This document shows, piece after piece, positions 44,666 to 53,651 of a stretch of DNA of 64,000 nt; within the stretch, counting starts at the first letter, position 1, and every line of letters starts with the position of its first letter. Both the position numbers and the translations under genes were made by a program. The stretch covers positions 186,001-250,000 of the forward strand of contig JBKCOJ010000005.1 in NCBI GenBank assembly GCA_046309815.1, in the 5' to 3' direction. The notes under the pieces are model-generated. The model was not told the DNA's origin. It saw nothing but the letters and a program-made list of their open reading frames with translations, and ran no database searches. The DNA comes from CAITNM01 sp021298215 (lineage in GTDB: Bacteria > Pseudomonadota > Alphaproteobacteria > Paracaedibacterales > CAITNM01).

Positions 44666-46126
44666 TTAAACGGCATTAAAATGAGGAAATTGAGCAGCTT
44701 GCTCTAGCATTAGACCAACATTAAACAGTCGCTGTTCTGATAACTTTGGCCCAATTAGCTGAAGCCCTAAAGGAAGCCCCTCACCAGACAAACCCACCGG
44801 AACAGAAATTCCTGGAAGCTCAGCTAAATTCACTGTGACCGTATAAATATCATTAAGGTACATAGCAACAGGATCATCATTCTTATCATGCAGCCCAAAA
44901 GCTGCACCAGGTGTTGTTGGTGTCAAAATCACATCAACTTTTTCAAAAGCATTATCGAAATCATGAGATATTAATTTTTTCACCTTCTGAGCTCTCGTAT
45001 AATACGCATCATAATACCCAGCAGACAGAACATACGTGCCGATCATGATACGACGCTTCACTTCTGCACCAAAACCATCATGCCTTGTATTTTGATACAA
45101 CTCATCAAGCGTTGCACCATCTACTCTTGCACCATAACGAATTCCATCATAACGCGCTAAATTCGCTGAAGCTTCAGCTGGAGCAATAATATAATACGTT
45201 GGCAATGCTGCTGAGGTCATTTTCAAAGAAATATCAACAATTTCAGCGCCAGCAGCTCTTAACCAATCTATCCCCTTTTGAAGGAGCGCTTGCCCTTCCT
45301 CATTTAATCCCTGCAGATACTCTTTAGGTACTCCAACTCTTAAACCTTTAGCTTCAGGTTTTAAATTTGCAGCATAATCTGGAATTTTGACATTTAGGCT
45401 TGTGGCATCTTTTTCGTCATATCCTGCCATGTATTGCAATAAATACGCACAATCAGAAACCGTATGAGCCATAGGACCAGCCTGATCTAAAGACGAAGCA
45501 AAAGCAACCATCCCCCAACGTGAGCATAATCCATAAGTCGGCTTAATTCCTGTTACACCACAAAAAGCAGCAGGCTGACGAATAGATCCTCCAGTATCAG
45601 ATGCGGTTGCTCCAAGACAAAGACCAGCCGCAACAGACGCAGCTGACCCACCGGAAGAACCTCCAGGTACTAAATCTTTTTTAGAATCAGACGTTGGTCT
45701 CCATGGGTTAATTACAGGCCCATAAGCACTATTTAAATTTGCAGAACCCATTGCAAACTCATCCATATTCAATTTACCAAGACTAATAGCACCAGCCTTT
45801 TTCAAATTTCCTGATACCGTGGATTCATAAGGAGGAATAAAATTCTTCAAAATACGTGAACCTGCTGTCGTTTGCACACCCTTTGTACAATACAAATCTT
45901 TATTAGCAATAGGCACACCATCCAAAGGAAGAAACGACCCAGATGCAATTCTCTTATCGGCCTCTGCCGCCTCTGAAAGAGCATTTTCAAATGTTTCAGT
46001 AATAAAACAATTTAGATGCCTTTTAGCTGTTGCGTGATTGATAAAAGATTGTACCAGTTCTGTTGATGAACATTCTTTTTTCTTAAGCATATCTAATGCT
46101 TTAGTTAGAGTGATTTTTGTATCCAT
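44666..46126 (-). CDS. gatA: Asp-tRNA(Asn)/Glu-tRNA(Gln) amidotransferase subunit A
   Basis: This 486-residue amidase frees ammonia from glutamine for GatB. The Ser-cisSer-Lys triad is visible: Lys in GVPIANKDLYC, the cis-Ser in VPGGSSGGSAASVAAG, and the nucleophilic Ser in SDTGGSIRQPAAFCG. The C-terminal LPLGLQLIGPKLSEQRLF is standard. ATG follows AAGGAG. It lies between gatC and gatB, nine bases from each. Presence of GatCAB suggests indirect Gln- and/or Asn-tRNA charging. Confidence 0.96.
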   Translation of the reverse strand: MDTKITLTKALDMLKKKECSSTELVQSFINHATAKRHLNCFITETFENALSEAAEADKRIASGSFLPLDGVPIANKDLYCTKGVQTTAGSRILKNFIPPYESTVSGNLKKAGAISLGKLNMDEFAMGSANLNSAYGPVINPWRPTSDSKKDLVPGGSSGGSAASVAAGLCLGATASDTGGSIRQPAAFCGVTGIKPTYGLCSRWGMVAFASSLDQAGPMAHTVSDCAYLLQYMAGYDEKDATSLNVKIPDYAANLKPEAKGLRVGVPKEYLQGLNEEGQALLQKGIDWLRAAGAEIVDISLKMTSAALPTYYIIAPAEASANLARYDGIRYGARVDGATLDELYQNTRHDGFGAEVKRRIMIGTYVLSAGYYDAYYTRAQKVKKLISHDFDNAFEKVDVILTPTTPGAAFGLHDKNDDPVAMYLNDIYTVTVNLAELPGISVPVGLSGEGLPLGLQLIGPKLSEQRLFNVGLMLEQAAQFPHFNAV

Positions 46127-46135
46127 TATTGCTCC

Positions 46136-46420
46136 TTACTCAACAACTTTCGGCACCGCGAACATATCATGCGCAACTTGTGGAGCATTTTGCGTTACTT
46201 CTTTTACCTGATTAAAGCTTGTTATAACATCATCTCGTTCATGCATTTGTGATTTTGGAAGATCATTCAAATTAACATTGCTTATATCAATTTCAGCAAG
46301 CTGATTAATCCAATTAAATATCCCTGCCAATTGCGTTTGCATCAGCTTCATCTCAGAATCATCCAAGCGTACATTTGATAATTTTGAAATTTTTGCGACA
46401 TCTTCTAATGAAATCGTCAC
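46136..46420 (-). CDS. gatC: Asp-tRNA(Asn)/Glu-tRNA(Gln) amidotransferase subunit C
   Basis: This 94-residue belt protein holds GatA and GatB together. The family pattern is ISLEDVAKISKLSNVRLDDSEMKLMQTQLAGIFNWI then the conserved tail segment RDDVIT and FAVPKVVE. The start is GTG 46420 behind a GGGGG tract; an ATG one base out of phase is followed by TGA. It is ten bases after xthA and begins the gat genes. Confidence 0.92.
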   Translation of the reverse strand: MTISLEDVAKISKLSNVRLDDSEMKLMQTQLAGIFNWINQLAEIDISNVNLNDLPKSQMHERDDVITSFNQVKEVTQNAPQVAHDMFAVPKVVE

Positions 46421-46429
46421 ATTTGCCCC

Positions 46430-47194
46430 CTAAATTTTTAATGTCATCTCAACTGGCGCATGGTCTGATGCTTTATCTTTTGCCCGCATATATGTATGCA
46501 CTTGCGTGCCCACCAAGCCATCTGCCGCTTGGGGTGATAGTAGCAAATGATCAATCCGAAGACCACTCCCCTTTACAAAGCCATTTTGTCGATAGTTCCA
46601 CCAAGTGTAGGGCATTGGCCCTTTCGTGTTTTGAGCCACAGCATCTGTAAAACCTAAGTAAATAATTTTACGAAAAGCTTCTCTTTCTTTGGTAGAGCAT
46701 AATATTTGATCCTTCCAAGCGATAGGATCGTAAACATCCGCATCGGTTGGAGCCACGTTAAAATCACCGCCGATCACGACTCGTTCATCAAAAGTTAGAA
46801 GTTCTTGAGTATGATTATAAAGTGCATGAAAAAAATTTAATTTATAATCATAAGCAGCAGCACCAACTTCTTGCCCATTAGGAACATATATGCTTGCTAC
46901 ACGTACCCCATTTGTAAAAGCCTCTATGTATCGTGATGTTATATCCTCAAAATTTGGGATTCCCATTTGTACATCTTCGATGGGGTATTTTGATAAAATT
47001 GCCACCCCATTATAGGTTTTTTGACCAAAAACTGCACTGTTATAGCCAAAATCCTCAAGTGAATAGGGAAACACTTGCGTTTCACATTTTAATTCTTGCA
47101 ATAACAATATATCAGGCTGCTGATCTCTAAGGAATTCCTCAATATGAGGTAATCGAGCACGAACTGAATTTACATTCCATGTAACTATTTTCAT
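46430..47194 (-). CDS. xthA: Exodeoxyribonuclease III / AP endonuclease
   Basis: This 254-residue base-excision-repair enzyme cuts DNA at abasic sites. The endonuclease/exonuclease/phosphatase fold motifs are complete: MKIVTWNVNSVRARLPHI, LLLQELKCE (metal Glu), ASIYVPNGQEVG, VIGGDFNVAPTDADVY, and the C-terminal RIDHLLLS plus KASDHAPVEM catalytic His/Asp. It is four bases after the IscA-like gene and ten before gatC, so the minus-strand genes from 47.5 to 42.4 kb could form one transcript. Confidence 0.96.
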   Translation of the reverse strand: MKIVTWNVNSVRARLPHIEEFLRDQQPDILLLQELKCETQVFPYSLEDFGYNSAVFGQKTYNGVAILSKYPIEDVQMGIPNFEDITSRYIEAFTNGVRVASIYVPNGQEVGAAAYDYKLNFFHALYNHTQELLTFDERVVIGGDFNVAPTDADVYDPIAWKDQILCSTKEREAFRKIIYLGFTDAVAQNTKGPMPYTWWNYRQNGFVKGSGLRIDHLLLSPQAADGLVGTQVHTYMRAKDKASDHAPVEMTLKI

Positions 47195-47197
47195 AAG

Positions 47198-47527
47198 TTA
47201 AATCGAAAAAGAATTGCCACAACCACATGCTGAAGAAGCATTTGGATTTTTTATAACAAATTTTGCCCCACTGAGATCTTCCTCATAATCTAACTGAGAT
47301 CCATTTATTAAACTAAGAGAAATAGAATCCACCACAACCTCAATATCATCTTGAATAAAAATTTTATCATCCTGCGTCAATTGCGCATCAATCAAAAAAT
47401 TATATTGAAAACCAGAGCATCCTCCACCGTGTATTGAAACCCTGAATCTACTACCTTTTGGCTCAGTTTTAAGAATTTCTTTAATATGCATTGCTGCATT
47501 CGGCGCAATAATAAATGCCGCTTCCAT
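47198..47527 (-). CDS. erpA: A-type iron-sulfur carrier (ErpA/IscA/HesB family)
   Basis: The 109-residue protein has the three cluster-binding cysteines in the family arrangement: GGGCSGFQYNF near residue 36 and the C-terminal ACGCGNSF pair. It would pass iron-sulfur clusters to apo-enzymes, such as the SdhB encoded nearby. In Alphaproteobacteria a gene of this kind is commonly adjacent to xthA, as here. The name erpA is used by likeness; IscA or SufA types cannot be fully excluded. It is divergent from ssb. Confidence 0.88.
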   Translation of the reverse strand: MEAAFIIAPNAAMHIKEILKTEPKGSRFRVSIHGGGCSGFQYNFLIDAQLTQDDKIFIQDDIEVVVDSISLSLINGSQLDYEEDLSGAKFVIKNPNASSACGCGNSFSI

Positions 47528-47597
47528 GTTGCCAACTTCTATATAATTTTGTTAACTACTGATGTCACTATAAATTTTTCACAACAAAAGGGCAATT

Positions 47598-48035
47598 ATG
47601 GCAGGCTCAGTAAATAAAGTTATTTTAATTGGAAACTTAGGAAAAGATCCCGAGGTTCGCAACGCACAAGATGGTTCGAAGATTGTATCGTTCTCTGTAG
47701 CAACAAGCGAAACTTGGAAAGATAAGCAATCAGGTGAGCGCAAAGATCGCACAGAATGGCATCGCGTTGTCTTATTTAATGATAAACTTGGCGAAATCGC
47801 AGAGAAATACTTACGCAAAGGATCCAAAGTTTATATCGAAGGCAGCCTTCAAACCAGAAAATGGACAGACAGCAACAATATAGAACGTTACAGCACTGAA
47901 GTTGTGCTTTCTCGTTTTCGAGGAGAACTCACTCTTCTCGATAACAGAGGTGGAGGAGATCATTCATTAGAAGGAGATACAGCTACCTCTTTACCTAGTC
48001 ATTTCGACGAATTGAACGATGATATCCCATTTTAA
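47598..48035 (+). CDS. ssb: Single-stranded DNA-binding protein
   Basis: The 145-residue protein has the OB fold (VNKVILIGNLGKDPEVR, then ERKDRTEWHRVVLFNDKLGEIAEKYLRKGSKVYIEG) and a short linker leading to the acidic tip DDIPF, which recruits partner proteins in replication and repair. The linker is short compared with the 170-180-residue enterobacterial form. ATG follows AAGGGCAATT. Its stop directly abuts the stop of the small lipoprotein gene on the other strand. Confidence 0.97.
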   Translation: MAGSVNKVILIGNLGKDPEVRNAQDGSKIVSFSVATSETWKDKQSGERKDRTEWHRVVLFNDKLGEIAEKYLRKGSKVYIEGSLQTRKWTDSNNIERYSTEVVLSRFRGELTLLDNRGGGDHSLEGDTATSLPSHFDELNDDIPF

Positions 48036-48335
48036 TTAACGAAATGGATAAGGGATCCAACTAATAATAGCTGGTTTGGTTGGATCTTTTTCTATCTCAT
48101 CGGCCGTTTTACCAATAAGTCTATTACGCTCTCTTTCATCTAATTCATGATCATAGCAAACTGGGTCCCCCAGCGTGCGATAACAGTATAACTTTTTTTT
48201 TGGATGCTTTTTTTTGTTAGGATCATCTGGATTAGGAGCCCAATTTGCACTTTGCAATTCGTCAGAAGTCGGCCGAAACGCACCAAAAGGATTACATCCA
48301 CTTAACAATAAACTTAGGAAAACAAGCAAAATCAT
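48036..48335 (-). CDS. Small conserved lipoprotein
   Basis: The 99-residue protein has a signal peptide with a clean lipobox (LLLSGC, Cys14). The mature part contains a Lys-rich stretch and LYCYRTLGDPVCYDHELDERER, a pattern with two spaced cysteines (Y-C-Y-R-T-L...V-C-Y) that I associate with small alphaproteobacterial lipoproteins of unknown role. No domain of known function is visible. It ends with IISWIPYPFR. It is convergent with ssb with no gap. Confidence 0.8.
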   Translation of the reverse strand: MILLVFLSLLLSGCNPFGAFRPTSDELQSANWAPNPDDPNKKKHPKKKLYCYRTLGDPVCYDHELDERERNRLIGKTADEIEKDPTKPAIISWIPYPFR

Positions 48336-48484
48336 GACTGCGTGATTTTTGAATTATACCTCTACTCATGCAAAATTCATGCCGAAACTGAGCGAGTGTC
48401 AGTAATTTTAAAATTTTCTGACAAGTAATCTTTATTTTCTTTTCCATTTAGCACCATAATTAAAAAAACAACTGATTTTGATTA

Positions 48485-49384
48485 ATGATTACTCAAACAC
48501 ACTGGATTGCTTTTTTATCTATTATTTTTTTATTTTTAGCATTTGATTTGGGAATATTGAGTCGTCATCATAAGCAGCAAAGCTATAAAGAGGCTTTAGG
48601 GTGGACAATATTCTGGGTTGCCATTTCTCTAGTATTTAGCGGTTGGGTCTACATTTCATTCGGCTCTGTCGCATTTTTTGAATTTCTAACGAGTTATAAG
48701 ATTGAAAAAATTCTGAGCGTGGACAACATTGTCGTCTTTGCTGTAGTATTTGAAACGCTTAATATCCCCCCTAAATTTCAACATCGTATTTTATTTATAG
48801 GAATTTTGAGTGCCCTTATTTTGCGCGGCTTAATGATTTTTTTAGGTATAGAACTTTTAGAAAAATTTAGCTGGCTTCTAAATATTTTTGGTGGCTTTCT
48901 AATTCTGGTTGGCTTTAAGCTTTTCTCTAATAAAAAAGAAGAAACTTTATCAACAAAAAGTAAGCTTTGGGTCTTTTGTAAAAAAATCATTCCTCTTTCC
49001 TCAAAGCTCTATAAAGATCGATTTTTTGTGATAGAAAATAAAAAGCTCAAAGCAACAACTCTATTCCTTGCTTTAATTTTAATTGAGTTTTCCGATATCA
49101 TTTTCGCTCTTGATTCTCTGCCGGCAATATTTTCAATCACAACCAATCCTTTCATCATATACACATCCAACATCCTAGCTATTTTAGGACTACGATCTTT
49201 ATATTTCGTGCTAGTAAAAATATTAGAAAAATTGAAATATCTGAGAATAGCCTTGGGAGCTGTATTAATATTAGTAGGGATAAAGCTTACTTTTGGCATC
49301 CATTTACATCCCTCTATTTCTCTTGCCATTATAACTTTCATCTTTGTAACTTCAATTATTGCTTCTCTAAAATCAAAAACTTAA
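48485..49384 (+). CDS. TerC/Alx family membrane protein
   Basis: The 299-residue protein has eight or so membrane helices and the TerC signatures: AFDLGILSRHHKQQSYKEALGWTIFWVAISLVF, then EKILSVDNIVVFAVVFETLNIP with the conserved acidic D-N pair, and a second half with LILIEFSDIIFALDSLPAIFSIT. The family has been tied to tellurite resistance and, more recently, to manganese export that supports secreted metalloproteins. The start ATG 48485 has a poor ribosome site. It precedes the sdh operon by 71 bases. Confidence 0.9.
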   Translation: MITQTHWIAFLSIIFLFLAFDLGILSRHHKQQSYKEALGWTIFWVAISLVFSGWVYISFGSVAFFEFLTSYKIEKILSVDNIVVFAVVFETLNIPPKFQHRILFIGILSALILRGLMIFLGIELLEKFSWLLNIFGGFLILVGFKLFSNKKEETLSTKSKLWVFCKKIIPLSSKLYKDRFFVIENKKLKATTLFLALILIEFSDIIFALDSLPAIFSITTNPFIIYTSNILAILGLRSLYFVLVKILEKLKYLRIALGAVLILVGIKLTFGIHLHPSISLAIITFIFVTSIIASLKSKT

Positions 49385-49455
49385 GCTTTGGATTTGACAA
49401 AGATCTTTAGTTTTTTCCAAACTAGAGAGGAAAGCAAAAGATAATTCTTCTAAAA

Positions 49456-49821
49456 ATGAAAAGACCTTTATCGCCGCATTTGCAAATTTACAAGCCTCAG
49501 CTGACTTCAGTTCTTTCAATATTGCACCGCATAACGGGGGTAGTTTTTTTAATGGGCTTATTCTTAGTTTGCGCATGGATTTACGCATTAAGCGAGGGGG
49601 AAGCATCCCATTCTTATTTTTGCCAATGGTTTTCACAACCACTTTTCAAAATTTTTTTATTTTCAATTTTAGCCAGTTCATATTACCACCTACTTAATGG
49701 AATACGTTATTTATTTTGGTCACTTGGTAAAGGATTTGATCTGAAAAATATTTACTATAGTGGTTGGGCTGTCTGCTTCTTAGCACTTATATCAACTATT
49801 ATTACAGCGCTACTTATATGA
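49456..49821 (+). CDS. sdhC: Succinate dehydrogenase cytochrome b556 subunit
   Basis: The 121-residue membrane anchor has three helices. RPLSPHLQIYKPQLTSVLSILHRITGVV near the start holds the quinone-site Ser/Arg region, and SSYYHLLNGIRYLFWSLG contains the heme-ligand His; the second His often seen in the GIRH segment is Tyr here. With SdhD it anchors SdhAB to the inner membrane and passes electrons to quinone. It is the first gene of sdhCDAB; the stop overlaps the sdhD start (ATGA). Confidence 0.93.
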   Translation: MKRPLSPHLQIYKPQLTSVLSILHRITGVVFLMGLFLVCAWIYALSEGEASHSYFCQWFSQPLFKIFLFSILASSYYHLLNGIRYLFWSLGKGFDLKNIYYSGWAVCFLALISTIITALLI

Positions 49822-50150
49822 AACCTTTTGCGAAACATTATATTCTACAACGAGTAACTGCATGTTTTTCTTTAGCTATTATTCCTTGGTTTTTATGGAA
49901 TGTATTTTTCTTAAAAAATTCCCAATACCACATTATTGTAAAACATTTTACTAAACCCTCTTCGGTTATTCTTGTGTCATTGATGCTGCTTAGTGGTTTT
50001 TATCACAGTTATCTAGGTCTCTATAATATTTGCTTAGATTATCTTCCAAATCCAAAAATACGATCAATATGTATCTATGTAATAGCTTTATCTCTCAGCG
50101 CAGTAAGCGTCTTTGCAGTATTTTCTCTTCTACAGCTGATGATGACATAA
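49818..50150 (+). CDS. sdhD: Succinate dehydrogenase membrane anchor subunit
   Basis: The roughly 110-residue protein has three membrane helices and the family signature YHSYLGLYNICLDYLPNPKIR, whose His and Asp-Tyr lie at the heme/quinone site. ATG 49818 is chosen because it overlaps the sdhC stop by four bases and matches the family start (MKPFAKHYILQRVTA); the frame is open 18 codons further up but that overlaps sdhC. sdhA starts one base after its stop. Confidence 0.9.
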   Translation: MKPFAKHYILQRVTACFSLAIIPWFLWNVFFLKNSQYHIIVKHFTKPSSVILVSLMLLSGFYHSYLGLYNICLDYLPNPKIRSICIYVIALSLSAVSVFAVFSLLQLMMT

Positions 50151-50151
50151 T

Positions 50152-51930
50152 ATGACGTATTCCATTATCGATCATTTTTTTGATGTTATTGTGGTTGGTG
50201 CCGGAGGTGCAGGACTACGCGCAAGTCTTGGCATGAGCGAGGCAGGATTAAAAACAGCATGCATCACAAAAGTTTTTCCAACGCGAAGCCACACAGTTGC
50301 AGCCCAAGGAGGAATTTCTGCTGCTTTTAATAACGCAGAAGATGGAGACGACTGGCGCTATCATTTTTACGACACTGTAAAAGGCTCTGATTGGCTTGGC
50401 GATCAAGATGCCATTGAATACATGTGCAAAAATGCTCTTGATGCCGTTGTTGAGCTTGAACATATGGGCGTCCCCTTTTCACGCGACGAAAATGGTAATA
50501 TTTATCAACGGCAGTTTGGTGGCCATACAATTGAATATGGAAAAGCCATGGCAAAACGTGCATGTGCCGCAGCAGACAGAACTGGACATGCAATTTTACA
50601 CACGCTCTATCAACAATGCTTACGACATAATACTGAATTTTTTATTGAATATTTCACTCTTGATTTGCTTATGGATGATCGAGGTATATGCCGCGGGGTA
50701 ATTGCATGGTGTCTAGACGACGGCACAATACATCGCTTCCGCGCTCATATGGTTGTGCTAGCAACTGGTGGCCATGGTCGTACTTTTTTCACATCCACTG
50801 GCGCACATACCTGTACTGGAGATGGAAATGCTATGGCCCTAAGAGCCGGGCTTCCTCTAGCCGATATGGAGTTTATACAATTTCATCCTACCGGCATTTA
50901 TGGCGCTGGCTGCCTCATTTCTGAAGCTGTACGGGGAGAAGGAGGCTATCTCACTAATAGTTTGGGCGAACGCTTTATGGAAAAATATGCCCCCAAAGCC
51001 AAAGATTTGGCATCACGCGATGTGGTAAGTCGTGCCATTGCCATTGAAATAAAAGAAGGCCGTGGATGTGGCCCAGACAAAGACATCGCATTATTACATA
51101 TGGAACATTTAGATCCAAAAATTATTGCTGAACGATTACCTGGCATGCATGAGACTGCTCGGATATTTGCTGGGATTGATGCAAATAAGGAGCCTATTCC
51201 TGTGCAACCAACTGTCCATTATAACATGGGGGGCATACCTACAAATTACCATGGAGAAGTTACCAAAGATTCTAAAGAATCAGTCGTACAAGGATTAATG
51301 GCCATAGGTGAAGCTGCTTGCGTTTCAGTGCATGGAGCTAACAGATTAGGCACAAACTCTTTACTAGATCTAGTCGTTTTTGGCCGCGCAGCTGCTATAC
51401 GTGCAAAAGAAATCATTCGCCCAAATACTCACCATGTAAATCTGGATGAACATATCACCAAACAAATTCTCGATCGCTTTGACAAAACTCGGCGTGCATC
51501 AGGAACTTTAAAAACTGGATATATACGAACCCAAATGCAGCAAATAATGCAAAATCATTGTGGTGTATTTAGAACTCAGGAAAATCTTGATTTGGGAAAA
51601 GAAAAATTAAATGAATGCAAAAAAATGCTAGATGATCTCCAAATTAATGATCAATCATTGATATGGAACACCGACCTTGTTGAAGCGCTTGAACTACAAA
51701 ATTTAATGATTCAATCGATTACCACTATTCATTCAGCAGCATATCGAACAGAGAGTCGCGGAGGTCATGCGCGAGAAGATTTTCCCAATCGAGATGATCA
51801 ATCTTGGCTTGTTCATACTCTTGCTTGGTATGACGATAATCTGAATGTGAAATTAGATAAACGACCAGTACACATGTACACCCTCGCAAATGAGGTAGAA
51901 GCTATACCTCCTCAACAACGAATATATTAG
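50152..51930 (+). CDS. sdhA: Succinate dehydrogenase flavoprotein subunit
   Basis: This 592-residue subunit oxidises succinate to fumarate. DVIVVGAGGAGLRAS is the FAD-binding loop, RSHTVAAQGGISAA has the covalent-flavin His47, FIQFHPTGIYG and the GEGGYL region form the active site with the later HGANRLGTNSLLDLVVFGR, and the C-terminal YRTESRGGHAREDFPNRDD is standard. Length and order (C-D-A-B) are normal. It links the TCA cycle to the respiratory chain. Confidence 0.98.
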   Translation: MTYSIIDHFFDVIVVGAGGAGLRASLGMSEAGLKTACITKVFPTRSHTVAAQGGISAAFNNAEDGDDWRYHFYDTVKGSDWLGDQDAIEYMCKNALDAVVELEHMGVPFSRDENGNIYQRQFGGHTIEYGKAMAKRACAAADRTGHAILHTLYQQCLRHNTEFFIEYFTLDLLMDDRGICRGVIAWCLDDGTIHRFRAHMVVLATGGHGRTFFTSTGAHTCTGDGNAMALRAGLPLADMEFIQFHPTGIYGAGCLISEAVRGEGGYLTNSLGERFMEKYAPKAKDLASRDVVSRAIAIEIKEGRGCGPDKDIALLHMEHLDPKIIAERLPGMHETARIFAGIDANKEPIPVQPTVHYNMGGIPTNYHGEVTKDSKESVVQGLMAIGEAACVSVHGANRLGTNSLLDLVVFGRAAAIRAKEIIRPNTHHVNLDEHITKQILDRFDKTRRASGTLKTGYIRTQMQQIMQNHCGVFRTQENLDLGKEKLNECKKMLDDLQINDQSLIWNTDLVEALELQNLMIQSITTIHSAAYRTESRGGHAREDFPNRDDQSWLVHTLAWYDDNLNVKLDKRPVHMYTLANEVEAIPPQQRIY

Positions 51931-51938
51931 GAGGATAA

Positions 51939-52712
51939 ATGGTTCAGTTACGGCTCCCTAAAAACTCAAAAATTCAAAAGGGAAAAGTTTTTAAGGCAAC
52001 AAGTAATTCTTCCTCCCTAAGGACTTTTCATGTTTATCGATGGAATCCTGAGGATAATCTTAATCCACGTATGGACGAATTTACCATTGATACCAAAGAA
52101 TCAGGACCCATGATTTTAGATGTTTTATTGCACATCAAAAATAATATCGATAGCACTTTGACGTTCAGACGCTCATGTCGCGAAGGTGTTTGTGGTAGCT
52201 GCGCAATGAATGTCAACGGAACAAATACTCTAGCGTGCATAAAGCATATAGATGAAATTTCAGGACCAGTACATATAAGGCCTCTTCCTCATATGGAAGT
52301 CATCAAAGATCTCGTTCCAGATCTAAAACACGCTTTCAAACAATACGCATCTATCAAACCATGGATACAAAATAATGATAATCCAGCACGTGAACGCAAA
52401 CAAAGCCAAGAAGATCGGGCAAAACTAGACGGTCTATGGGAATGCGTGCTGTGTTTTAGTTGCACGACTGCATGCCCGAGCTATTGGTGGAATAATGATA
52501 AATATTTAGGACCCGCCACATTACTGCAATCCTACCGATTCATCGCTGATAGTAGAGATACAAAAACAAATGAACGTTTAGACGACCTCCAAGATCCCTT
52601 TAGTCTATACCGATGCCATAGTATTATGAATTGCACAAATACTTGTCCAAAAGGATTAAATCCTGCAAAAGCTATTGGCAATATAAAGAAATTAATGGTC
52701 ATAAAAAATTAA
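51939..52712 (+). CDS. sdhB: Succinate dehydrogenase iron-sulfur subunit
   Basis: This 257-residue electron-transfer subunit has all three clusters: [2Fe-2S] ligands in SCREGVCGSCAMNV and LAC, [4Fe-4S] ligands in CVLCFSCTTACPSYWW, and [3Fe-4S] ligands in CHSIMNCTNTCPKGLNP. FRRSCREG and the C-terminal KAIGNIKKLM are typical. ATG follows AGGAGGATAA. It begins eight bases after sdhA and ends the operon. Confidence 0.98.
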   Translation: MVQLRLPKNSKIQKGKVFKATSNSSSLRTFHVYRWNPEDNLNPRMDEFTIDTKESGPMILDVLLHIKNNIDSTLTFRRSCREGVCGSCAMNVNGTNTLACIKHIDEISGPVHIRPLPHMEVIKDLVPDLKHAFKQYASIKPWIQNNDNPARERKQSQEDRAKLDGLWECVLCFSCTTACPSYWWNNDKYLGPATLLQSYRFIADSRDTKTNERLDDLQDPFSLYRCHSIMNCTNTCPKGLNPAKAIGNIKKLMVIKN

Positions 52713-52760
52713 CCAATTCTCTTTAAGATAGCACTAACGAAAAATAGTTCTTTCTGCCAA

Positions 52761-53558
52761 ATGCTTCACAAAAAAATTGTTAAGATTTACGAATTAATGG
52801 AATCCAAACCTGGCCATTATTTTATTGGTGCAATCGTTTTGATAAATGCTCTTGTACTTGGTCTACAAACCTTTCAAAATATTCCCCCATATATTACTGA
52901 ATGTTTTCATCATTTTGACAAAGCTATACTTGGTATTTTCATCGCCGAACTAATCATTAAACTATCTGTTGGGGGGAGAGCATTTTTCCGCAGCGGATGG
53001 AACATTTTCGATCTCATTATCATCAGTGGCTCCATGTTTCATCATCAGGATTTCTTACCTCTCTTGCGAGCTTTTCGGGTTATGCATTTAATGGCAATGA
53101 TGGATGCTGCTCCTAAAATCCGTCATATACTTGGTGGATTCTGGAAAGCAATACCTGGAGTTGTGAGTGTATTAGGCTTACTTCTTTTATTCTTTTATAT
53201 ATTCGCTGTTCTAGGTGTTTTCATGTTTAGAGATCTTGGAGCTTCTGAATTTCAGCATATCGGCGTCTCTATGAAAACAATGTTTCAAGTATTAACTGGT
53301 GATGATTGGGCAAATGTAATGCGTGCTACGGAAAAAGTATCAAAATACGCCTGGGTCTACTTCATAACGTTTTATATCATCATGGTTTTCATCATTCTCA
53401 ACTTGTTTATAGGCGTCGTTGTTGGAGCATTACAAGCAGCAGAAGAAGAAGTTTTTAATAAAAGCGACGATGACAAACAACTTTTGCTGCTGAAAAGTTT
53501 AAAAAAACAGCTGGATAGGCTCGAAGAAAAGTTAGAGAATAAAAAGACAATAAAATAA
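52761..53558 (+). CDS. Single-domain voltage-gated-like cation channel (NaChBac family)
   Basis: The 265-residue protein has the six-helix plan of bacterial voltage-gated sodium channels, which act as tetramers. S2 (FIAELIIKL) and S3 (WNIFDLIII) keep their acidic residues. S4 reads LLRAFRVMHLMAMM: gating Arg103 and Arg106 are kept, but the next two positions are His109 and Ala112. The pore loop FQVLTGDDWANVM has filter T179-G-D-D-W-A, where NaChBac has T-L-E-S-W-A, so it is aspartate-rich and may favour Ca2+. S6 (IILNLFIGVVVGAL) is followed by a C-terminal coiled coil (LKKQLDRLEEKL). The start is ATG 52761. Ion choice and gating are inference. Confidence 0.87.
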   Translation: MLHKKIVKIYELMESKPGHYFIGAIVLINALVLGLQTFQNIPPYITECFHHFDKAILGIFIAELIIKLSVGGRAFFRSGWNIFDLIIISGSMFHHQDFLPLLRAFRVMHLMAMMDAAPKIRHILGGFWKAIPGVVSVLGLLLLFFYIFAVLGVFMFRDLGASEFQHIGVSMKTMFQVLTGDDWANVMRATEKVSKYAWVYFITFYIIMVFIILNLFIGVVVGALQAAEEEVFNKSDDDKQLLLLKSLKKQLDRLEEKLENKKTIK

Positions 53559-53651
53559 TAAAATTTTAATAAAATAAAATTATTTGATATTAAATTTTAA
53601 AAAAGCTATACACAATATCCCGACAAATTTTTAAAAATATAAGGATATTTT

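Noticed and set aside
49373..49642. Minus-strand open frame over sdhC
   Set aside because: Sequence is the antisense shadow of sdhC and shows no protein-like features.
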